Positions 13,001 to 25,000 of a stretch of DNA of 64,000 bases are shown in pieces. How positions within the stretch are numbered: position 1 is the first letter of the stretch; each line of letters begins with the position of its first letter. The notes beneath the pieces were generated by a model. The model searched no databases, was not told the DNA's origin, and saw nothing but the letters and a program-made list of their open reading frames with translations. This DNA is from Bugula neritina (Eukaryota; Bryozoa; Gymnolaemata; Cheilostomatida; Bugulidae), in NCBI GenBank assembly GCA_964035545.1, contig OZ037771.1:3118128-3182127 (forward strand), given 5' to 3'. The position numbers and the translations under genes are program-made.

Positions 13001-16000
13001 GTTTATAAGAAATGGTAACAGAAATTGACACTCAACTTGGGATGATAAAGCCGCCCTGTGTGTCTGTTAGATGTTGTGTTAAACTCTAAACACTCTGACA
13101 AGTGAAAGTAACTGCAATGCGAATCGGAAACTATTTTTTATGCTTTGTATATTTGTTCTGGTATTTTGAGACAGTTTCAAGTCTGTGAATATTAAACATA
13201 ATGTTATTTGAGCTGCTGTATATACTAGTAATATCCAATTGTTGTGTAAGTTGCTAGCGACTCAAAGCTGGAGAAAATGATACTATCACCTCCTAGTAAT
13301 AATTCCTGTCTCACATTGCTATGGTTACTGTTCTAGGCTGTCCAATCCAGACCCATGTCAGTGAAATGTATCACCCGACCATTGAGCAAACTCCCTCCAT
13401 CTCCTCGTCTTACGGTGTCCAGGGTGTCTCCGGCAGAGGGATTCAGTCCATCCCTGTCTCCCAGCAAGCCTACTTCTTCATAGACATGCACGGCCGCAAC
13501 TGGAAGCTCTCGGATGTAGAAGTACACGTCAGAGGTGGAGTTTTATATTCTAATTACCTGCTAATTTAGCTAAAGTGCCTTCTAGTGCTTGTGAAATTGA
13601 TGATATTATGTTTATCAAGTAGTTATATAAAGATGTGATAGAATTCAACAGTATATTATGTAACATCACTGCTTGTTTGGGATTTACATGCAGACATTTA
13701 TAGGCAAACTATGAAATTTCAAACATTTGAATATCTGTGTCAATTGCCAGTTGGCTGTTTGAATTGCCCTTTTTTATGAATACAAAAATAACTCCCAAGT
13801 AATATAGGAAACAAAATCGAATCTGCTTCATTTCATTTTATGGCCAGTTGGCTCTTTAATTCACCACCTCTAGTTGATCCAAAATAACTTAAACCTGAAG
13901 CTATAAGACAAAATAACTTAGACCTCAAGCTATAAGACAAAATAACTTAGACCTAAAGCTATAAGTCAAAATAACTTAGACCTAAAGCTATAAGACAAAA
14001 TAACTTAAACCTAAAGCTATAAGACAAAATAACTTAGACCTAAAGCTATAAGTCAAAATAACTTAGACCTAAAGCTATAAGACAAAATAACTTAAACCTA
14101 AAGCTATAAGGCAAAATAACTTAGACCTAAAGCTATAAGACAAAATAACTTAGACCTAAAGCTATAAGACAAAATAACTTAGACCTAAAGCTATAAGACA
14201 AAATCTCATCTGCCTCATTTCATTCGTAGCTCCAAATGGTCAGTCAGTTCCTTGCAAGTTATTCCTGGAAAGTCCCAATGAAATTCGCGTGGAGTACCAG
14301 ACACCCTACGTAGGTAAGGCAACTCTATGTTTCACTAATCATTCATTAAAATATTTTCATATGCTTAATTTTAATGGTGAATGTAGTCACTATTTGCCTC
14401 ATTTAAATTTATCAAACAATAGCTTCTATTAATCAAGTTCAGTTTTTGTAAAAAAAATGCCATAATGTTATAATAAATTAGGTTTCAATTGTGCCAAATA
14501 TAATTCCTCACACAAGTATTGTATTATAGCATTGTTACTATACAAGCTTTCAGAGAAAAAGCTATAAAAAGCTTTCAACTAATTAGCTAATGTTATTGTA
14601 TATAATGTTTTCACTCTCTCTGTATTACTCAACTAGTTAACATTTTCATTGCATAATAAAACATATTTATCCCAATCCTACAAAATGACTTGATTTATCT
14701 CGTTTTATTTTTGCTTTTTTATTACTATGAGAAGTTTTAAGCTTTAGCATTTCCTCAGATTGAACTATCACTGTATTACATTTATTAAGAGTTAAAACTG
14801 TACTCTGAATAACATATCAGTTCAGTCTGCTCTGATGTATTACGGACAGGGCGCCACCTGGTGGACATATACTGCAAGGGAGTCAAGGTATCTGGTAGTC
14901 CATACTCAGTGGAGGTGTTTGATCCCAAAAAGGTGGGCATGGAGTCGATGGCAAAGGAGAGCTACTTGCACGAGGAAACAGAGTTTGAAGGTGTGTCTTT
15001 CTATCCAAGGGTTTGTGACCTGTGCATTGCTCAAGACTTTTTAGAAAACTTCTATATTTTTATATCTATCTTTTAGGCTGATCAGTAAAATTTCTGATTA
15101 GTATCAAAATTTTCTTTACCTAAATTATTTTTGGTTGTTTCTGTGATAAGTTAATTTTCTGACATAATCTTGTAGTAGTTGATGGTAATCAAGGTGAGAC
15201 TGTGTGTTTATTGGTTCACATATTGTGTTCTACTTCACTATTGGCTAATATGTGCACTGCTTAATTCTACTCTCCTATTGGCTAATCAATATGTGTTACT
15301 CTCTATCATTGGCTACCCTACCAGTAACTGTACTAAGCTCTCAGCACTAGCTTATTACATCGTTAACTTCTTTTCTACAATTTCAAGTCTCAATAGAACT
15401 AACGTTGGTCTAACTCTGTGCTACCCATTGTGTCTTCTAGCACATGTACTTCTAATTGACTACGTTGTATGTATTATCATCTCACTATTTGTGTCCTCTT
15501 CTGCTATTGGCTGTTTGCTGTACACTTGTATATGATTCTATTCTGCTACTGCGTGGTCTAATATTAGCACACACACTATTCTACTAGTTACTAACATATA
15601 ACTAGTTGTTGTATTCCCACACCAAGCAATTCTTTCACCTGTGTCTGGCTAACTTGTGTCTTTGTCTCCAGTACAATATGGTTTGTGTCTGTATAACAGC
15701 TTCTATCCACTGGTCAACATTCTTGTTCTACAATATATTTTTTCTACACACATGTATTTCAGGCACAGCTTTTTGATATTACAAAATATATTTGATAGTC
15801 AAGAGGGCAGTTCTTTCATTGTTCAGTGTTTAATGTTCACCATTCAGTGGTGAGATGCTAATTCTGGAACAAAATTACTAACTGTCTACTGTTTACTGTT
15901 GTTTTCTGGTAAGGTAAGGCTTTGCTGTTTGCTTTCAGTAATAAATGACGAGGCTGGTTCGGCTGATATAGAGTGCCGAGTTATTAGTCCATCAGGCAGA

Positions 16001-19000
16001 GTTATTCCCAGCCACGTGTTGCACACAGACAGAGGCATGAAAGTGAAGTACACGCCAGGAGAGCCGGGACTCTACCACGTTCATACGTACATTGGAGGAG
16101 TGGAGATCCCTGGTAGATATATCTCTATAAACAACTTGCCTCCAGTCTGTTCTCATGTAGAACTGTGACGTAGTGAGAGGCTAAGAACTCGTGTTTATTA
16201 CTTAGCTGACTAATAGTTATTGATTTACCTGCAGACGCTTTTAATTGGAAATTTCTAGAAAGATTCAATGATCTTTATCTGATGCTCACAGAGTTGACAT
16301 GTGCTTACAGTTTTGATGTGTCCATGATTATATGACCAGCAAAAAAATACAGTCAGTGGCTACAGCTCTGGCTTAGTAGACACTAGGTCATAGGTTCGAA
16401 GCCCCAGGGCCAATGGTTATGTTGGACGGCTATTCAATCATAATAGCTTCTTTGTCACAGCAAAAGTTTTCTAAACCGTGTTCCCAGCATGGTGAGAGGC
16501 GCAGTCTTTGGTTTGCATAGACACCCGTACCATTAGGGCCGGAGACCTAAAACTAAAATATGCTATGAGTTTCCTATGCGACTGTCATGATAAGGATGTT
16601 GTAATGTGACAACTCTGAAACTTGATGTATTTACTGTAAGCAGTGGCTTGAGTACGTCTGCTTCTGTATAGCTCACTTCTCAGCGGACTACTCTTGTTCT
16701 CAGGTTCTCCGATGACTCAGATGGTGAGAGCCCACACCCTCGGGTCACGTCACTCCAGGAGTTCTGTTCACGAGTACAGAGAGAGGAGAGACAGTGGGCG
16801 GTACCAGAGTTCTGATGATGGGTAAATGATCTACTCTACTACCACCATTGCTACCTGTAGCAAGTAACTGTAATCTGTAGCGAGTAACTGTAATCTGTAG
16901 CAAGTAACTGTAATCTGTAGCGAGTAACTGTATGCTGTGCAGATATGGAAAGCTCACTGTCAGTGGAGATGGTCTGTACAGGGCAGAAGAAGACAAACCT
17001 GCGTACTTCTACATTGATACTCACGGGATGGAGGGGACCCCGGAGGTCAGAGTTGAAGGTTAGTTACCTTGTCAGTTAGTAGCAGTCCTTGGTTAAGAAA
17101 TGATTAAAAAACTGGGCTGTAGATGAGTTGAAGTGAAGGTTAATTTGGAGTTGTCTTTTTGTGAGAAGAAAACTTGGTACGAATAGACCACAAGTTTTTC
17201 ATTCGAATGTGAATTCATTCAAACAGCAGAAATGTAGCGTGTTGCACTTGATCACTAAATGACAAGATAGTCTTGTTTTTGCAACTCGTACATATTTCCT
17301 TTGAGTACTATATTTATTATGGCAATGGCACACTTTGGATTAAAAATATATAAAATATTTTTTAACTCTTTTTTCAGGTCCTCATTCGGTAGCGAAGTGC
17401 AGTGTGTCACCTGAGGGAGCTTACAGATACAAAGTAACGTACATACCTGTGGAAACTGGTATATATGATGTGTACATTAGATGGTACAACCAGGAAATAG
17501 ACGGTAAGGCCTGCTTTCTACTCTTCTAGCGTCAGTTGCTTAGCAACTAGATACAATGTGATGTAGTCATATTTTAATAAATGGCCAATTAAACACAGCA
17601 ATTTGTGGAGCAAACTTTTGTGTAGTATCCGTATCTTAACTGGTTGGATAAACAAAGTCAGTATTCTGGATAAACATTCTCAGGTGAAGCAGATATTGAG
17701 AGTCTTTATGAGATAGGTAACATTACCACATGGTGTCCCTGTATACATACCCTTTGCATAGGTAGTTTTAATCAGCTTGTAGTGACAAATAAACCATACT
17801 CCCTGCTCCCCCTGTTAAAATTGGAATTAAAATCATTTTCTTTGCCTTAATATAAGCACACGGTTCTATCTTGATTCAGTATCTTCTATTATTTACAAAT
17901 TTGCTACAGTGATTTCTATCTGCATTCAGGCTTCCTCTATATTTATACTTGTTCTAAATTTAGATATGTTATATATTTAAACTTGTTCTATATTTAAACT
18001 GGTTCTATATTTAGACTTGTTCTAAATTTAGATTTGTTGTATATTTAGACTTATTATAATTATATATTTTTATAATCAAATGGTCTGTATTTACGATAGT
18101 TTACTGATGATGCTCTAAGTTTATCTAGTTTTGTTTTACTATAACTAAACATAGTGAGAAAGCAAGCTCTCTACTCAGTATACGTGAGGTAGTAGAACAA
18201 CCAATCATGTGTAAAATGCTAGCTAATTCACCTTAACTCTACCTATACCCTCATAGGCTCACCATTCCATCCTCGAGTGGTGGATGCCAGGAAGGTGAGA
18301 TTCAAAGGGGACTGGCAGTCTAAGGTGGATGCTGAACAAAGAGTCTCCATGGAGACGGGCAAGATGAAAAGAATGATGTTTGATGTGACAGAAGCAGGGC
18401 CAGGTAATGCTTTGTTGTATCTTATGTTGTACTTTCAAATTAAAATTTTTAGAAAACTATGTGTTTATTTAAAATATTTTATCTTGAGACTAATGAAGTA
18501 TTATGTGAAACTGAAATTATCATTATAAGGACTCATAGATTATTATTATTTTGTTAGCCAGTTCTGTACCACTAATTTTAATGTGCGTAAAGATCTCAAA
18601 TGTTATATATATTATAGAATAATATTATAATGTGAAGTTGTCTCTAACTATGGACATTCCCTTTCCCTCCTATGCAGCCCTTGGATTCTAGAGTACTCGC
18701 TTTCATCTTCTTATTTTGAGGTGATATGCTTTGCAGGTGAGCTGAAAGCTGAAGTACGACACGTCGGTTCAGGTAGACTAGTACCTGTCACTGTTACTGA
18801 GAAAGATGTCTACCACTACTACGTGGACTTTGTACCTGATCAGCCCGGGGATTATCTCATCAGCATCAACTGGACTGGCACCCCGATACCCAACACTCCA
18901 ATCAGGTGAGTGACACCTTATCCAGGTGATTGACACTCTAATCAGGTGATTGACACTCCAATCAGGTGAGTGACACTTGAATCAGGTGTGTGACAACCTA

Positions 19001-22000
19001 ACCAGGTGAGTGACACTCCAGTCAGGTGTGACACTCTAAACTGGTGTGTGAAACTCCTGGCAAGTGAATGACGCCTTAATTAGGTGTGTGACACTCCAAT
19101 GAAGTAAGTGACACTTCAAGCAAATTTTATGTTTTTGTTTTAACCAATCTTCATATCTATTTGCTATCACTTGAAGGGCCTACGCTATGGACCACATTGC
19201 TAAAAGTAGCGGGGAGGCTAGTGGCCAGACCTCAGCTGGACAATCTAGTGGTGGGAAATCAGGCAAAGAATTCTCCAGCACCACAACTAAGAAGGTTACT
19301 AAGAGTGCTGGTGCTAGTAGTGTTTCTGACCACAGTAAGGTGTGTGTGTATCCGTTTCCTTCTTTTTCCATTGCTGTAGAACCCATACTAAACCATTCTA
19401 CTTTCACTTTCTAATTTAGTCGAATATTATTGTGCCCAGTCTTATAATACTGTTAGCATTTCTATTAGTTGTAATGAGAGCATATTGTTATGGCACTTGT
19501 CTGTTTATACTGCATCATTTTTTCTGGTTTTCTAAAATTTACAATTTGTTTATATATCTAGTAGATATACTTTCTTTGTTTTACATTGTAAATGGCAATT
19601 CTGTTGGTTGGAATTTTGGCTGGTATTGATATGATTGGTTAATATTACTCTAGGTTGTACTTTCTGGCACTGGACTTAAGGAAGGAATAGCTGGAGAATT
19701 AGCAGAGTTCTATATTGATGGATCCAAAGCTGCAGATGGTATGTTCTAGCTAAGTATACCTCCTTCTCTAGTACTCACATGTTCTGGTACTCACATGTTC
19801 CGGTGAATCTGTGTTTGTCTGGTATTTATAATATTATCTACATATATAATATATTCATTTCTAGTGCTTGAAATATATGCTCTAAAGAATGTATTTATTC
19901 CCATTCAGGAGAGCCTACGGTGATACTGAAGAACTCAAGGCTACAGATTGTACCTGTAGAGGTTATGAGACACGGAGTCAAGTGTTACAGATGTACTTAC
20001 ATGGTGAACGAACCTGGTAGGTGTAGATTATTGTCTCTTACACATGAGAACTTCTACTCACATACATTATATTCTAGAGGTATTGTATTTACACCGTATC
20101 TCAGCATTATCTTGTTACATACATGTATTATTATCCATTTATGTAAAATCTGAATATAAGAAGACTATTTACACTCAAAGGTTTGCTACTTGCTTGTCGT
20201 TATCATGTAATCACCGTGCAGGGAATAACACCATACATTGTTACCTGCATCCTCGCGATATCAAGAAGATTTCATTTCTCTCGCCTTTTGTCTACCTCAC
20301 ATCTGCTGCAGGTTGTATCTTTTCTACCTCACATCTGCTGCAGGTTGTATCTTTTCTACCTCACATCTGCTGCAGGTTGTATCTTTTCTACCTCACATCT
20401 GCTGCAGGTTGTATCTTTTCTACCTCACATCTGCTGCAGGTTGTATCTTGTCTACCTCACATCTGCTGCAGGTTGTATCTTTTCTACCTCACATCTGCTG
20501 CAGGTTGTATCTTTTCTACCTCACATCTGCTGCAGGTTGTATCTTTTCTACCTCACATCTGCTGCAGGTTGTATCTTGTCTACCTCACATTTGCTGCAGG
20601 TTCGTACCTCCTGTTTGTATCGTGGGGAGACAGAGACCTGCTCAACTCGCCGTACACGGTGCAGATCAGAGACTCGCTAGACGTGGTTGATGCTGCCGTC
20701 AGCAATGGCCACTCCTCCAGCTACAGTTCTCAGCAACACCATCAGAGAGGTCTGTATTCCCACACGCTACGTCTCCTGGCCTCGTGTCAATAAATGAATA
20801 AATTGGTACAATATGATAATTTTCTTATTAATTAGAATGCGTGTCTATTTTATTTATTATTTCTTTTAAATAGTGTTTACAGGGTTTTTCAAGTACATAT
20901 TATCTATTAAGAAATGTGACAGTTAGAGACAGTTGAACTTTATACTGCAGTGTTTTGTGAAGTTTTTGGAGTGGCTGTAGACCAAGTAAAATAATGAATA
21001 ATTTGTCAACGAAGTTTTAGTAGATTCTACATCACAGTGCGTTAAAGCTGGACGTATATAAGGTGACATTTTGCTACCAGTAATTATAGTTTGTATGCAA
21101 GGAGCAGCCGTGGTCTAGGGGTTAGAGCACTAGTCTAGTAAACAGAGGTCATTGGTTCAAACTTCAGTAAAGGTCATGGGTGATGTTAAGAAGGGCGTCG
21201 GACATAATTGCTCGAACTTTACAAACAGAAGAACTCAAAACATGTTACCAGCAATTCTTAATACCAGGTTTTCTCTCAGAAATGGAGACTTTAGACAAAA
21301 AGTTTTCATTTGGAATATGTATATCATACTATCTGTTGTATCACACTGTCTGGTATGTTAACTAGGTCAATCTATACCTATACATCATCAACAAAATGGG
21401 TCATCTAGTCAGCAACAGAGTTCAGCAGGTCAGCAGCAGAGTTCAGGAGGTCAGACTGGCATGAGTAAACATTTCGTACGCAAAGCAAAGATGACAACGT
21501 CTTCCAACAACCAGCATCACCTGCAGAACGTAGGAGAGGACTTCCAGCTGATGATAGATGCTAACATGATGTCCGGTGGTGAGTCCTCTGTCTCTCTTTC
21601 TGCGTATACGTGTCACTTCCTGGCAGTATACTGATCCAACTATATGACTATTCATGTACGAATATTTTAAATATTTTTTTGTATTTTGCCTGTGAAACCA
21701 ACTTAGCTATTTATACAGTTCATCTAACAGTTACTTAGCTAGCCTCTCAGCAACTTATATTGGATCACAGTTAGTTCTCTTGTTGATTGGGTAGATTATT
21801 GAATCTACTGCATGTTATTGGCTAGTACTATATTAACATTACCTTACATAGGAGAGCTAGTGGCTAGGTGTCTAGGGCCTACAATGAGTGCTAAGTGTGA
21901 GCTGATACAAAAGGAAGGGGGTATGTACGCCCTCAACGTCAGGCCTCAAGAGTCTGGGGAACACAATCTATCTGTGACGTATAAAGGTGAACATATAGAA

Positions 22001-25000
22001 GGTTAGTGCTTACTGGTACCCTAAACTGTTGAACTTCTACACTGAACTGTTGAACTTGTACACTACACTTTTGAACTTCTACACTAAACTGTTTAACTTC
22101 TACACTAAACTGTTGAACTTCTACATGTAACTGTTGAAATTTTACATTAAACTTCACTGCTCCATTTGATATAAGGTGTATTTTTATCTTACAGACTAGA
22201 TTTGATGCCCATTCTATTCTCATAGCTAATCTATTTGAACTTGTATACTGCAGGCAGCCCATTCCTCTTCTCAGTTAAGGGTTCCTCACCACCCGACCCG
22301 ACAAAGGTGAAGGTTCATGGGCCCGGAGTAGAGCACGGTATACTCGCTGACTTTGAGAGTAAGTTTTTTGTGGACACGGAGGGAGCTGGAGCGGGCAACC
22401 TCAGCGTTAAGATGAGAGGGCCTAAGGGTAAGCCACAGAGCTCAGTCTAATAGCTTACTTTTCTCTTTCTTACCTAGACGGCTGTAGTACTTCTGGAGTT
22501 ATATCCTACTCTCTATGATGCAATAAGTGGAATTTGTGATATGCTGGCTTTCCTTATCACATTTGGGCTATACTGTTCATAGTTGATATTTCTACTCTAT
22601 GTTTGTCAACTTGAGAAGCTAGTAGTTCCATATATGTTGGAGTTGCCCCACTTGTCTTTCTGACTAATAACTGCGACGACACTCTATCCCGGGGTTCGCA
22701 GTGCATGGTGTCAAAGGGGGCATACCATTGACTGCTAACCTTATAGTTTGATATCTAATAAATTCCCCAACTGTTTGCTTGTTTTATCTCATTAAAATAA
22801 TACTTAGGAAAAAAAACATTCTAAATGCAAAGAAAGTGACGATGAGGCTGAATTTTCTAAGTTTAGCTAGTCATTCGCAGGCCGACACAAACCAAACAGT
22901 TATTCCAACAGGCCTCAACTACTTCCCAACATCAACAGAACTACTAATAAGGTTGTCCCATTGGCCATGTGTCTATTCACAATGTTTTCATTTTCACAGT
23001 GTTGATTTTTGAAGTAATATTGTACAGACTTATATTTTATAGAGTTGTCTAATGTTGGTTTCCATTAACAGGTGGTTTCCAGGCTACAATGAAGAGAGTT
23101 TCACAGACTAGCCGCACCATCGAGTGTAACTACAGCCCGGCAGAGGTTGGTCTCTACGTCATACACGTCAAGTGGTCAGATGTAGATGTGCCCGGCTCTC
23201 CCTTCCATATTCATATCTTTGACACTCATTATGAACTTGACAGGTGGGTGCAAGTGCCTGACACTTAAAGATGGTAGTTTTTATGCTTCATCAGTTGGCA
23301 TAACACAGACTTTGTTGTTAAACTGAACAAAGTATCTTTTTTTTTACAGTTTTGATTTGTATTGGTACTTGGAACTTTAAATATTTGTGTTTCTAACTAT
23401 TACTCCATATAATCACTCTGTTCTTTCTGCTCACAGTACTCTATGCTCACAGAACACTATTCTCATAGTCACTACTCACAGTTACCACTCATAGTCACTA
23501 CTCTAGGCTCCACTAATATACTTTACAGATTCGTACAGACGGGGGAACTGCCCACCACCCTCAGAGAGCACCATGTTCTGCAGATACGAGAGCCCACTCA
23601 GTCCTATCAGGCCTCTGCTTACCAAACTAATACACTCAAAACTCTCAAGAAGAGTAAGAAGAGCAAAAAGAATAAAAAGAATGGGTAAGTTGAGTTCAAT
23701 ATGATCTCTACTGCACCATCCTATCACTACTTTATATAGCTGAATACTTGTCTACAGCACATCAATAGGAGAACATCTTGTCCATTTTTATATAGCTATT
23801 CAACTTATTTCGTTTTAGCAGCAATTCTTGCTTTTATGTTTAACATTAGCAACTTAGTCTTTATTTGAGGACCACTAGTAAAAGTTTATCAGTTTTCTGC
23901 TCGATTGACTTGCAATTTTATGCTAGTACTCAAATACTTCACTTTAATTATATTATCTTTTGCTTATTTCCCTTTTAATTTTCTACTTTAATGAATTAAA
24001 TTACCAGTCAATTTTGGATTGATGGTAAATGTTATATTATCTTCTCTTTTTTTAATTTCTCTTTTAACTTTTTTTATTCCAATTAACTTGCTAGGGACAC
24101 CTTGTTTAATATAAGTAACTTTTGATTGACAATAAAGGTTGTTGTATATGCAGGTATTTGAATGGGGAACCTGTGACACTTGTTCAAGCACCTGTGCAGG
24201 CAGTTCAACCCATACAGTACGTCGTGAAGGAGCCACAATATAGACCAGCACCCCAGTTTGTTCGAGTCAAGGAGGCAGATGATGGTAACTACGTGAAGGC
24301 TAATACTGGCAGACCTGTAAGTTCATCCTTCTTAATTTGTTATCCATCGGATTATTGACTACTAGACCTGATTTTTGGAGCTGTAACCAATTGTAATAGA
24401 GTTTGCAAGAGCCTTTGCATGCCTATCTACATTTTACATTCACCAAAATGCTGCTTTTTGCTGTTAATAGTAATTGTTTAAAAAATATAAAAAATTTTAG
24501 CTAAACGCAATCAAAGTTTTGAAATCTCTGATATTTAATATGTTTTATTTTTAGTATAATATACTCAATCGTTGGCTTATCTGATGAACTGAAATTTTTC
24601 TATGAATAATTTTTACTTATTAAATAACGGGTAACGTTAGGCTTTCGGTGTGACAAACTATACAACTTTTATCAATATTTGATTCTAACCGGAAATGCAG
24701 GAATGTGTCATATGCAGGGGAGCTATTTCACTCTCAGCTATTTTACTCCCTCTTACAAATTTTTCAAACATTTTTTACACGCTACGACATTATTCGCTTT
24801 AAACTCGAACAGGTTTATTTTTAGTCTAAAGCAAAATTGTTAGAAATTTTGTTTCTGGGTGTATATAAATGTTCCCTGCATTACTTTGTTAGAGTTAAGG
24901 CTGCAATTTTGATGGTGTGGAATAGATGTTTATTTTACTTTTTACTTTGAAATTATTGTTAACCGAAGCAAATGATTTCTTCAACAATCGGCACACAAAT

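Noticed and set aside
20044-20793. Long open frame of 249 codons
   Set aside because: Most of it is the 32-bp intronic tandem repeat read in three phases. Only the last part overlaps the true filamin exon at 20600, in a different frame.
21097-21250. tRNA gene
   Set aside because: A and B boxes are present, but the shared body and tail with other copies and the lack of a cloverleaf show a SINE.
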